Shown here: piece by piece, positions 51,599 through 61,800 of the stretch | Position numbering within the stretch: the first letter of the stretch is position 1 | How the letters are laid out: every line of letters starts with the position of its first letter | Assembly (NCBI GenBank): GCA_045802605.1 | Contig: JBJMQS010000074.1 | Span: 93,081 to 157,080 of the forward strand | DNA length: 64,000 bases | Source of the DNA: JBJMQS01 sp045802605 | Lineage (GTDB): Bacteria; Planctomycetota; Planctomycetia; Gemmatales; Gemmataceae | Reading direction: 5' to 3' | Translations under genes and position numbers: made by a program | The notes under the pieces: generated by a model | Seen by the model: only the letters and a program-made list of their open reading frames with translations | Database searches by the model: none | What the model was told of the DNA's origin: nothing

Positions 51599-52921
51599 TT
51601 ATCCGAGTGGGATTCTCTCGCTGTTAATCTGCGCAAGCTGTGCCACGTCGTCGGCCCACAACTCAGTGAGGACCGCATCGGCCACACAGAGCCCCTCGCG
51701 CGTCAAGCTGATGCGGTCGCCGTCTTCAGTTAGCAGTCCTATCTCGGCCAACCGCGCAATCGCTCGGCCCGCGAGAGCATCCAGCGCAATGCCCGTCTGC
51801 TCCGCGAACTCCGCGCGCGATACGCCTTCGCGCCGCCGCAACTGCGTCGTCAGAGTTTCCCGCGCGCGTTCTTCGGGATCCAGCACTTCGCTTTGAATCA
51901 CCGCCGAGCGGCCGGCCGCGATGCGGGCGATGTAGTCCGTCAGGCTGCGCGTATTCAATTCGCGCCGGCCGTTGACATATCGAGCCGCGCCGAGCCCGAA
52001 GCCAAGATACGCGTGATTCGCCCAATAGACCTCGTTGTGACGGCAGTGTTGGCTCGGCTTGGCGTAGTTGGAGATTTCGTAATGTTCGTAACCATGCTTC
52101 GGCAACTCATCGTGCGCGAAGAGAAACATCTCACGCTCGATCTCTTCGTCCAGCGCTTTGACTTGGCCCGCCTGTCGATCGCGCCACATCGGTGTGCCAC
52201 GTTCGTAAGTCAGGCCGTAACACGAAAGATGATCGGGCTGCAACGCCACCGCGGTTTCGAGGTCGCGCTTCCAATCGACGAGCGTCTGACCCGGCACACC
52301 GAAGATCAAATCCAACGACATTGATCTGATGCGCGATCTCACGCGCTCAATCGCTGGCACGATTTCCTCGACACGATGCCGGCGATCGAGCGCTTGCAAC
52401 ATCCCCGGATTGAATGACTGAATGCCGATGCTGACCCGCGTCACCCCCGCATCCGCCAGGATGCCCACCCGCTCCGCATCGAGGCTATCGGGCGTACTCT
52501 CAATGGACCATTCACATTCCTCGGATCGGTGAGCGGGGTTGCGTAAGCGCCCGGTGTTCGTGGCGTCTAAACTCCGGGCGCTTACGCAACCTGGCTCGCC
52601 AGATTCTGGGCTCATCGGCAGCCACTTCCGCACCGCCGCCAACAATCTTCTCAACTCCGCCGGCGGCAAATACGTCGGCGTCCCGCCGCCGATGAAGATT
52701 GTCTCGACCGGGTGCGGTTCATCCAGCGTCGCCAACTCGCGAATGAGTGCATCGACGTAAGCCGGCGTGAAATCATCGCGCCCCGCGACCACCGCGAAAT
52801 CACAATACCCGCAATGATGCGCGCAGAACGGCACGTGGATATAGGCCGCGCGGGGATGGAGCCAGGGGGGTGGATACATCATCGGATTATAACGGCAGGC
52901 CTGAGTCAACGTATTTGGCAT
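51599..52921 (-). CDS. hemW: HemW-like radical SAM protein with an in-frame palindromic insertion
   Basis: A 440-residue radical SAM enzyme. AYIHVPFCAHHCGYCDF carries the C-x3-C-x2-C cluster and the Phe that marks HemW (haem chaperone) rather than HemN. ETIFIGGGTPTYLP and VSIGIQSFNPGMLQALDRRH, and the SCYGLTYERGTPMWR block follow. About 25 extra residues near 110-135 (RSLDATNTGRLRN) come from the DNA palindrome at 52537-52591. The start is uncertain: ATG at 52921 or 52879, neither with a clear ribosome binding site. Confidence 0.88.
   Translation of the reverse strand: MPNTLTQACRYNPMMYPPPWLHPRAAYIHVPFCAHHCGYCDFAVVAGRDDFTPAYVDALIRELATLDEPHPVETIFIGGGTPTYLPPAELRRLLAAVRKWLPMSPESGEPGCVSARSLDATNTGRLRNPAHRSEECEWSIESTPDSLDAERVGILADAGVTRVSIGIQSFNPGMLQALDRRHRVEEIVPAIERVRSRIRSMSLDLIFGVPGQTLVDWKRDLETAVALQPDHLSCYGLTYERGTPMWRDRQAGQVKALDEEIEREMFLFAHDELPKHGYEHYEISNYAKPSQHCRHNEVYWANHAYLGFGLGAARYVNGRRELNTRSLTDYIARIAAGRSAVIQSEVLDPEERARETLTTQLRRREGVSRAEFAEQTGIALDALAGRAIARLAEIGLLTEDGDRISLTREGLCVADAVLTELWADDVAQLAQINSERIPLG
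52537..52591. repeat. Palindrome inside hemW
   Basis: Perfect 18-base arms GGTTGCGTAAGCGCCCGG (52537-52554) and 52574-52591 around a 19-base loop, within the coding frame. It adds residues absent from HemW relatives. It resembles the intergenic palindromes of this genome in form. Confidence 0.85.
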
Positions 52922-53008
52922 TTCCGGGAATCGCGGCTAAAATCGATGGTTTGACCTCGCATCTAAAATGACTCTATTTAGCACCCTATCGGACTTTGTG
53001 ACTCAGTT

Positions 53009-56000
53009 ATGTGGCACCAATTTCACTCGACGCCGTTGCGCAGGGTGCGAATCAAAACTCCCGCGGTTCGTCCACGGGTTTGGCCCTTTCTTCGGTCATT
53101 GGAAGACCGCATTGCCCCGGCCAATCTCGTAGTGACCGACGCCGGCGACAATGGCGGTGCTGGGCAGTTGCGGGCCATTTGGGAGACGGCTAGGACGAAC
53201 GGCCAGGCGGATACGATCACGTTTGACAGTGCGGTGACCTCAATATCGCTCGCGTCGGCACTAAATTCTTACTCCGAAGCGAAGGACATCGCGATTGTCG
53301 GTAATGGCAAGCTCGTAACTACGATCAACGCGCCGGCCAACAATCGCATTTTCAACTTTGCAGTAGCAGGCAGCATTCAACCCGTCGTTACTATCAGCGA
53401 TATGACGTTGAAGGGCGGGAGCTCGTCCGCGAACGGCGGAGCAATTCTTGACGATAACGAAACCTTGATCTTGACCAATTTACGCTTTACTCAGAATACG
53501 GCGGCGGCCGGAGGTGCTCTGGCAACAGTCAACTCATATGCGACGCTGAAGTTAACTGGCTGCGATTTCACTTCAAATACAGCCACGCAATCGAATGGTG
53601 CAATTACGTTGCAGGGAGGCGGAGGCGGCTTGTATTGCGGTTCCGATGCGATCGTAACATTGACGTCGTGCACATTTGATAGCAACGTGTCTGCCAGCAC
53701 CGGTGGCGCCTTTGCGTCGAACTACCATCAGGCACTGATCCTCAACAGCGATTCAACGAACTTCACGAATAACGTCTCTTTGAGCGCTGATTTTAGCGCG
53801 GGCGGCGCAATCCATTGCGGCGGATCGACGTCCACGATCACGATCGATCACGCCTTGATCACGGGAAACTCGACCGCGAGCCACGGAGGGGCGTTCACTA
53901 CTCAGACGTCCGGCAGCAACCAAGTCACAATTAAAAACTCGACAATTTCATCGAACACAGCGACTGACCGTGGCGGCGCCATTCACGTCCTTGGCTCGAC
54001 GAGCCGCCTGATATTGACGGGCGATGTGTTCGCGGGAAACACGGTTACGGCCGGCACCGGCGGCGCGATATACGGCGATAAAATGCTCAACATCGCGGAT
54101 TCCATCTTTGCCAACAACAAATCCTTTGGTTCCGGCGGCGCAATTTATGTCAATCGGGTGGCGACGATCTCGCAATCCGCCTTCTCCAATAATGCCGTGA
54201 CTGACAGTTTGAGCAATGGCGGCGCCATCTATATCGTTGGCACTTCGGCGTCCATTAGCTCATGTGATTTCGACTCCAATGTCTCAGCATCGCAGGGTGG
54301 CGGGGTTGCCGCCAACGTCGGTACTGTTCTGTTGGAGAATAGTACTTTTCGAAACAACATCGCGAATGGAAACGGCGGCGGAGGCCTCTGGGTCGCGGAT
54401 GTCAATCCGGTGACCGTGAATCAATGCAGTTTCGCAAAAAATACCGCGACCGGTCTGTACGGAGGCGGCGGCATTTACTTATTTTCGGGTTCATTGACAG
54501 TCAATAACAGCACCATCTACGACAACACCGCGACCGGCTCATCGACCTCCTCGAATGGTGGCGGGCTAACTCGCAACAATGGGACGCTGGTTCTTCAGTC
54601 AACAATTATCGCCGCCAACAAGCGTACTGGTGCGGGCACAAAAGGTATCGATATTTGGGCGGTCTCGGCCATCAGCCTTGCCGGTAACAACTCCCTGATT
54701 GGCACCAATTACAATAGCAGCGTGACGTTCACGGGCACGGTGCAAAAAGGAACGAATGCGGTCCCCGTCAATCCGCTCGTGAACGCGCTTGCCGACAACG
54801 GCGGCGTGACACTGCCGACGGGCGCCCATCTGTTGACCATGTCCCTCAAGTCAAATAGCCCGGCTATTGACACGGGAAGCAATACGGCCAGCTTCGCATC
54901 TGACCAGCGGGGTGCTGGATTTGATCGCATCTATGGGCCAATCGCCGATGTTGGCGCTTTCGAAGCGTTTGGCAAATACCCGCATGCGTCACTAACGGCG
55001 GGGAATGTGCCGGCCGCTGGCAGCGAGTCCTACAGTTTCGTAGTCATTTATGCCGACAGTGACGGCGGCAACATAAATACTGGGACGATTGCGACGAGCA
55101 ACGTGACGGTCACGGGTAGCGGCTTCGGAACGGGTCAGAATCCGACATCGGTTAGCATCAGTGGCAACGGTAATTCTTGCACAGCCACGTACACAATTCC
55201 ATCGCCCGCGGGCGGTTGGGGCGGCGCAAACTTCGGCGCCTACACTGTGGCGCTGAACCCGTCGCAAGTGCAGGACGCCGATGACGGCTTCTATGCCCCG
55301 GCACGAACGTTAGGCACTTTCAAGACTGCAATTCCCACGGTCGTGACAGTTGACGAAAGTTCGGACCTTGATGACGGGAATTACACTTCCGGACATCTGA
55401 GCCTGCGCGAAGCCATCAAGCTAACGAACGCCAATGTCGGCGCCGACACCATCAATTTCAGTTTGCCGGTGACAACGGTCACGTTGAACTCCGGGCTGAC
55501 GATCAGTGATTCACTGACACTGATTGGGCCCCGCGCTGACAAACTAACGATCAACGCGAACAACGCCGGCCGGCACTTCACCATTGATACGTCCGGCCTG
55601 ACGGTTTTGATCTCGGGACTGACTCTAACCGGCGGTTCGGTTGCAAGTGGGCAGGGCGGCGCGCTGTTTCTTAGCAACGACACTGTGACTCTGGATGGCA
55701 TGTGGTTAACGGCAAATACCGCGGGTAGTGGCGGCGCGATCAGCGTTGATCCGGCTATCTATCCCAGCACGGCTTATCTGACGATTCGCAACAGCACTCT
55801 TTCATCCAACACCGCTGGCTCGGGAGGCGCGGTCGCCGTCATCAATGCCGCGACGCTTGTCGCGTCGAACAGCACTTTTTCTGGAAATATCGCCAATGGC
55901 GGGGCAGGCGGGGCGATTGCCGGCGGGACCGGCGGCTCGATCGTACTCAAGAACTCGACTGTGACTGGGAATTCGGCCAGCAAGGGCGGCGGCATTTCGG

Positions 56001-58384
56001 TTTCGCGATACTCCTATTCCAGCGGAATTGTGAACATCGAAAGCACGATTCTATCGGGCAACACAGCCAAGTCATCGTCGGCGATCTATGGTCCCGACAT
56101 ATACGGCAATCAGTTTGGTTACGCCATCACCTCGAAGAACAGCATCATCGGCGTAGCGCCAGGATTTAATGGGAAAATTAATAATCTTGGTGGCACGCAG
56201 GTGGGAACGCAAGCTGCCTCCATCAATGCAAAACTTGACCCGCTAGCGTTCAATGCCGGGCCCATGCCGACGCATCGGCCGCAACCCGGCAGTCCGGCAT
56301 TGGACCTCGGATCGAACCCGGATGGGCTGACGTTTGACCAGCGGGGTCCGGGTCACCCGCGTGTCTATGGGTCCAAGATTGATATTGGGGCTTATGAAGC
56401 CAGCCATGCTCCCCTTGCGAAGCTTGCACCGGCTCTGATCGCCGCCCCAAACAATTCGAATTACAACTTAAACGTCGTCTTTTCAGATGAAGACACATCG
56501 ATCGACACCGCTACATTTGGCACGAGCAATGTCACGGTCACCGGAAATGGGTTCGGCGCGGGACAACAGCCGATCGCTTTCAGCGTCACCGGCTCAGGCA
56601 AGTCTGTAACGGTCACATACACGGTGCCTCCCCCCTTCGGCGGATGGGCGAACATCTTTGCCTCGTATCCCGTGACGATGAACTCTGCGCAGGTGTTTGA
56701 CACAGACTCACCGGCATTGTCAATCGCCGGTGGGTCACTCGGCGCCATTCAAATGGGATTCCCACTCGTTGTGGACGAAAACTCGGACCTCGACGATGGG
56801 GACTATGGGGCTGGTCATCTCAGCCTGCGCGAAGCGGTCAAGCTGAGTAATAACAATACGGGCTCGGCTGCCACCACCATTACATTTGATGCAGTTCAGT
56901 TCAATGGCTCGACAATCACTTTGTCGAACACCTTAACAGTGACGCAGTCCGTCGCAATTTTGGGACCTGGCGCTGACAAGCTCGTAATCGATGCCAACAA
57001 GATAGGGCGGCATTTTACGCTAACATCAGCCGGAATGAACGTCACGATATCGGGTTTGACCCTGACTGGTGGAAGTGCGAGCGGCGGCGGAGCCATATTG
57101 ATCAATAACGACACGGTGACACTGGATCAGGTGTGGCTGAAAGGGAATACCGCGTCCGGCGCGGGTGGAGGAGCTGTCGGATTCAACGCGGTGTCGTTTC
57201 CAAATGGTACCTCTTCGTCACTTGCCATCAAAAACAGCACGGTGTCAGGGAACTCTGCGGCCAACTCTGGCGGAGCCGTTTATTTTCTCCGTGGACTGAC
57301 ATTGCTCATTTCCAACAGCACATTGTCAGCGAACACTGCGAGCACAAGTGGTGGTGCCATTGGCGGCCCCAACACCAATGCCGGCTCCATCACCATCAAG
57401 AATTCGACCGTCACAGGGAACTCGTCCGGCTTTCGCGGCGGCGGTATTCGATTAACCGATGCCGCCTATTCCAGTGGGCTCTTGAGCATTGAGAGTACGA
57501 TTCTCTCGGGCAATACCGCGGGGCTTGGGCCCGACCTTTATGGCAACAGTAGTGGGCCATCAATTACTTCAAAGAACAGCCTAATCGGCAGGCTAACCCA
57601 CGGAACAGTCAACGATATCGGCGGCAGCAAATGGGGGACGTCAAGCGCGCCACTCGACGCGAAGCTTGACCTGTTGGCAAATTACGGTGGTGCGTTGCCG
57701 ACTCATCGCTTGCAGGTGGGAAGCCCCGCTGCAAATGCTGGATCAAATCCGGACAGTCTGTCATTTGACCAGCGCGGAGCCGGCTACGTACGAACGAATG
57801 GCGCTCAAACAGACATGGGTGCGTTCGAGATCCAACCTCCTACTGTTACCGCCGTCACCTTCGGTGACGGCACACCCCAGCGTTCCCTTGTTAAACAGCT
57901 CATCGTCACCTTCTCCGAGCCCGTCAGTTTCATGGGCGACGTGACGGCCGCATTCACGGTGCACCGCTCCGGCACCAACGGCACCATCGGCGATGTGGCG
58001 CTCTCGGCCAATCCGGCCACCGGGCCGGCGAGTTCGGTGACAATTACGTTCTCTGGCGCGTTGACCGAGAACGCCTCACTGGTTGACGGTCTTTACAACT
58101 TGATCATCGGCGCAGCGCAAGTGTCCGGCACGGGTGGCGCGCTGGACGGGAACAGCGACGGCATCGCCGGCGGGGATTACACGGTCACCGGCACGACTGC
58201 CAACAAGTTCTTCCGCCTCTATGGCGATCAAAATGGGGACGCGACTACCGATCAGACGGATTACCTAGTATTCCGCAATGCGCTCTCCGCAGGCCCAAGC
58301 TCCATCTTCGATTTCGACAATTCAGGCGACGTCGATCAAATCGATTACCTCCAGTTCCGCAATCGGATCGCCGCGTCGCCTTAA
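53009..58384 (+). CDS. Giant surface protein: LEDR motif, three beta-helix blocks, dockerin-like C-terminus
   Basis: A 1791-residue protein. LRSLEDRIAPANL is at residues 29-40. Then three blocks, each with a right-handed beta-helix (repeats such as NSTxSxNTAxxxGGAI) and an end of the choice-of-anchor Q type (ALADNGGVTLP, SPAIDTGSN, DQRGAGF). Blocks two and three begin with SGHLSLREAIKLTNAN and AGHLSLREAVKLSNNN (CSLREA-like, without the Cys). Two or three Calx-like linker domains separate them. The end is an Ig-like domain (FGDGTPQRSLVKQLIVTFSE) and two EF-hand/dockerin-like loops. Probably a fibrous surface adhesin or polysaccharide-binding protein. No ribosome binding site is evident. Confidence 0.87.
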   Translation: MWHQFHSTPLRRVRIKTPAVRPRVWPFLRSLEDRIAPANLVVTDAGDNGGAGQLRAIWETARTNGQADTITFDSAVTSISLASALNSYSEAKDIAIVGNGKLVTTINAPANNRIFNFAVAGSIQPVVTISDMTLKGGSSSANGGAILDDNETLILTNLRFTQNTAAAGGALATVNSYATLKLTGCDFTSNTATQSNGAITLQGGGGGLYCGSDAIVTLTSCTFDSNVSASTGGAFASNYHQALILNSDSTNFTNNVSLSADFSAGGAIHCGGSTSTITIDHALITGNSTASHGGAFTTQTSGSNQVTIKNSTISSNTATDRGGAIHVLGSTSRLILTGDVFAGNTVTAGTGGAIYGDKMLNIADSIFANNKSFGSGGAIYVNRVATISQSAFSNNAVTDSLSNGGAIYIVGTSASISSCDFDSNVSASQGGGVAANVGTVLLENSTFRNNIANGNGGGGLWVADVNPVTVNQCSFAKNTATGLYGGGGIYLFSGSLTVNNSTIYDNTATGSSTSSNGGGLTRNNGTLVLQSTIIAANKRTGAGTKGIDIWAVSAISLAGNNSLIGTNYNSSVTFTGTVQKGTNAVPVNPLVNALADNGGVTLPTGAHLLTMSLKSNSPAIDTGSNTASFASDQRGAGFDRIYGPIADVGAFEAFGKYPHASLTAGNVPAAGSESYSFVVIYADSDGGNINTGTIATSNVTVTGSGFGTGQNPTSVSISGNGNSCTATYTIPSPAGGWGGANFGAYTVALNPSQVQDADDGFYAPARTLGTFKTAIPTVVTVDESSDLDDGNYTSGHLSLREAIKLTNANVGADTINFSLPVTTVTLNSGLTISDSLTLIGPRADKLTINANNAGRHFTIDTSGLTVLISGLTLTGGSVASGQGGALFLSNDTVTLDGMWLTANTAGSGGAISVDPAIYPSTAYLTIRNSTLSSNTAGSGGAVAVINAATLVASNSTFSGNIANGGAGGAIAGGTGGSIVLKNSTVTGNSASKGGGISVSRYSYSSGIVNIESTILSGNTAKSSSAIYGPDIYGNQFGYAITSKNSIIGVAPGFNGKINNLGGTQVGTQAASINAKLDPLAFNAGPMPTHRPQPGSPALDLGSNPDGLTFDQRGPGHPRVYGSKIDIGAYEASHAPLAKLAPALIAAPNNSNYNLNVVFSDEDTSIDTATFGTSNVTVTGNGFGAGQQPIAFSVTGSGKSVTVTYTVPPPFGGWANIFASYPVTMNSAQVFDTDSPALSIAGGSLGAIQMGFPLVVDENSDLDDGDYGAGHLSLREAVKLSNNNTGSAATTITFDAVQFNGSTITLSNTLTVTQSVAILGPGADKLVIDANKIGRHFTLTSAGMNVTISGLTLTGGSASGGGAILINNDTVTLDQVWLKGNTASGAGGGAVGFNAVSFPNGTSSSLAIKNSTVSGNSAANSGGAVYFLRGLTLLISNSTLSANTASTSGGAIGGPNTNAGSITIKNSTVTGNSSGFRGGGIRLTDAAYSSGLLSIESTILSGNTAGLGPDLYGNSSGPSITSKNSLIGRLTHGTVNDIGGSKWGTSSAPLDAKLDLLANYGGALPTHRLQVGSPAANAGSNPDSLSFDQRGAGYVRTNGAQTDMGAFEIQPPTVTAVTFGDGTPQRSLVKQLIVTFSEPVSFMGDVTAAFTVHRSGTNGTIGDVALSANPATGPASSVTITFSGALTENASLVDGLYNLIIGAAQVSGTGGALDGNSDGIAGGDYTVTGTTANKFFRLYGDQNGDATTDQTDYLVFRNALSAGPSSIFDFDNSGDVDQIDYLQFRNRIAASP

Positions 58385-58845
58385 GGGCTCGTTTCGATTC
58401 CCAAGTCGGATGAGCGCCGCGCCGAATGGCGTGTTTCACACTTTTTCATTTGCCCCGCTTCGGGGAAAAACAGGCCCATTAGCCGCGCAGATTCAGCGAA
58501 TTCCCCCGAGTTCCCGACCCCCAGGACCGGGCCGCAGAGGGATTTGTCCGAAAAACCAGAGGCCGCACCCCCCGAAATGGCCAAGCCCAGACAGCCACCT
58601 AATTATCAGCCCGTGGGTTTTTCCGTCCGGATTTGTCCGGGGGCGGCGTCTTAGGGAGTGTCGCCCCATATATATAGGTCGGCTCATGCCGCCACCCTTC
58701 GAAAAGCCGGGTTTCTGTTGCTCCGACCCTGGCAGCCGGTTACTCTGGAAGCATCCTTCCTTGGCCGTTTTCGCATTGGATATTCCGGTGCGGGGCGGCG
58801 TTGATATGTCCTTATCTTTCTTCATTCGCCTGCCGGAGATTCGTC
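58385..58845. other. 461-base spacer between two surface protein genes
   Basis: No credible gene. TATATATA at about 58668-58676 could be a -10 box for the next gene, but no matching -35 was found. The frames on both strands are uninterrupted by chance in this GC-rich stretch. Confidence 0.4.
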
Positions 58846-61800
58846 ATGGTTTCACGTCATCGCACCCGACTGTGGGTGCAGGCTTTGGAAGACCGCCGGA
58901 CACCGGCAACCTTTACCGTCAACACCATTGCCGATACGGGCCTGGGCTCGTTGCGGCAAGCAATCACGGATAGCAACGCCGCCATCGGCGCCGACAGCAT
59001 CGTCTTCGACCCCGCCGCCTTTGCGTCGGCGAAAATCATCACGCTCGAAAGCGCCCTGCCGAATATCTCCGACGATCTGACGATCACCGGCACCGGCTCG
59101 AAGTTGCTCACGGTCACCCGTGACAGTGCGGCCGGCTCGTTCCGCATCTTTGCGGTGAAGAACTTCGACACCATTCTCAATGTGTCGATGTCCAAGCTGT
59201 CGATCACCAATGGCTACTGCGACGCCACGTCGCAGACCGATAACGGCGGCGGCATTTATGTCGGCGCGACTCACTCGCTGACGCTCGACAACGTTGTGCT
59301 CTCCGGCAACACCAGCACCGCTCAGGGCGGCGGCATCGCCATGGACGTGGGTGGCCGTTTGAGCATCACCAACAGCACGATCTCCGGCAACGTCGCGCTC
59401 GGCAATGAATACGGCGACCCGTTCACAGGGTTCTCCGGCGTCGGCGGCGGCATTTACTTCACCCAGGACGGCAGCCTGACCCTGTTCAGTTCCACGGTTG
59501 ATAACAACATTGCCAAGTCATCGGGTGCGGGCATTTTCCTCTACGGCGAAGCGAGCGGAACCGCGCTCATTCGCAACACCACGATTTCGTCGAACTCGGT
59601 CACGACTGCTACGACTCTGTTTTACCGGTCAGGCGGAGCCGGCATCGCGGTGCTGACCAACAGCTTTGCGGGTGGCACGGGAAGTTATTCGCTGACCATC
59701 CAGAACAGCACGGTGACGGGCAACTCGGCCGCGGGCGGAAGCTACGGCGGCGGCATTCAGCTCTTGGCCAGCACCTCCGGCCCTTCGAGCACAAACAAGA
59801 TTTCCGCCCGCATCGAAAGCACGATCGTCGCGGGCAACACAGTCGGCTCCGGCGGAGTTGGTCCAGATATCTTTGGTGCCGCCACACCCGGTTTCACGGC
59901 ACAGAAAGTGACCGTCGATTTCAGCGCGATCGGCAACACTTCCGGATTCACGCTGACCCCCGGCCCCGGCGGATCGGGCACCAACCTCATCAACAAATCA
60001 TTCCCATTGGGCGCTCTCGCCTATAACCCCGCGACGGCAACGGTGCGCACGCAATTGCCACCGGCCGGCAGTGAACTGATTGACAAGGGTGACAATCCAG
60101 GCCCGACCTCGATCGATGCGCGCGGGCTGACCCGCTTTTACGATGATGGAAGCGTCACCGGCACATTGACCGTAGATATCGGCGCGGCCGAAGTCCAGCC
60201 AGCGGGTTATCCCATCGCGCTCGCGAACGCGCCGACCATTACAACCGCCGGCGGACTCACTCAAACGATTACTGTCGTTTATCAGGACGAAACCGGCATC
60301 ACCCTAGGATCGATCGGCAACGGCGATATTCAGGTCACCACGGCGACCGGCTTTAGCAAAATCGGCACGTTTGTCAGCTCAATCGGCAGCGGCACGAGCG
60401 TCACCGCGACGTACACCATTCCGTCGGTCACCGGCGGGTGGGCGGTCTCGGCCGACGGGGTTTACACCATCTCGATGGCGGCTACCCAGGTCTCGGATAG
60501 TTCGAGCAACTGGGAACAACCCGGCGCACTCGGCACCTTTATGGTGGCGATCCCGCGAACGCTGGTGGTGACCACGGCGAATGACATCGTCAGTACGACC
60601 GATGGAAAATTGTCGTTGCGCGAAGCCATCACCTCGGCGAACGACCTCTATCCGAGCAACGACACCATTACGTTTGATCCAACGGTGTTCCTCGGCGGCG
60701 ACATTATCACCTGGTCGTCGCTCGGCCAGATGTTCATCACCGATTCAGTCACCATCCAGGGCGGCGGTCCGAGCAAGCTGACCTTGGACGGCGGCGGTGC
60801 GAGCCGGCATTTCAACCTCGACGGACCGGGCACGCTTAATGTGTCTATCTCCGGCGTCAGCATGTCGGGCGGGACCACAAAATTGGAGCTTCAATCCGAG
60901 CGTGGCGGGTCGATCTTCAATAATGGCGAAAATCTGGTCATGAACAACGTCTGGATGACCGGAAACCAGGCGCAGAAGTCGTATGGCGGAGCGATTCATA
61001 TTCAGGGGCCCGGCTCACTCACGTTCAGCAACGGCCGGCTCATGAACAACTCAGCGCCGAACTACGCCGGCGGGGCGATTTCAGCGCTCAGTCCGAACCA
61101 CTCGATCTCGATTTCCAATTCGCTTGTGTCTGGCAATAACACTGGGTACTACGGCGGCGCGGTTTTCTCATCCGGCGGCGGCACCGTCGTCATCGATCGA
61201 TCGACGATCAAAAACAACTCGACCACGAAACTGCTCGCGGACGATCAAAGCGGCACCTTGATCAAGGGCGGCGGCGGCGGCATCATGGTCGCCAACGGCA
61301 AGGTCGTCAACGGCGCGGTCTTGGAAGATTACCCAACCACGAGCGGGCTCACTGTCACCAACAGTCTGTTTGACGGCAACACGACCGCAGCCAGTGGCGG
61401 CGCGATCGAATTCAACGGCAAAGGAACGTCTGTACTCCTTCGCAACAGTACCTTTGTCAACAACCAGACGACGGGCAATACCACGGAGAACGTCGGCGGC
61501 GCGATTGTCGTCGGCAACTTGCACACGACTCCGGTGCTGATCGATAATTGTACGCTGGTTTACAACAAGGCGTACGGGGCCGCGCTGGTCATCGACGACG
61601 CAAGCACCTCGGACGTCAAAGCAGAAAGCTGCATCATTGCCCTCAACACGTGCGCGGATCCAACGCAAATTCCTTGCGATTTCGGCGGGTCGATGCAGGC
61701 GAATTATTGCTTCATCGGCACGGATAGCGGAACGCTCGAAACCGGTAGCGCCAACAATGTCGGCATGGGGGCGCCCGGCTCGCCGGCCGATCCAATGATC

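Noticed and set aside
53400..57600. Possible tandem DNA repeats or CRISPR-like array in the giant surface gene
   Set aside because: Repeats are at the protein level with divergent DNA and uneven spacing; they encode beta-helix turns.
58278..58973. 231-residue frame spanning the gap between two surface genes
   Set aside because: It overlaps the ends of both neighbours in another frame and shows no domain.
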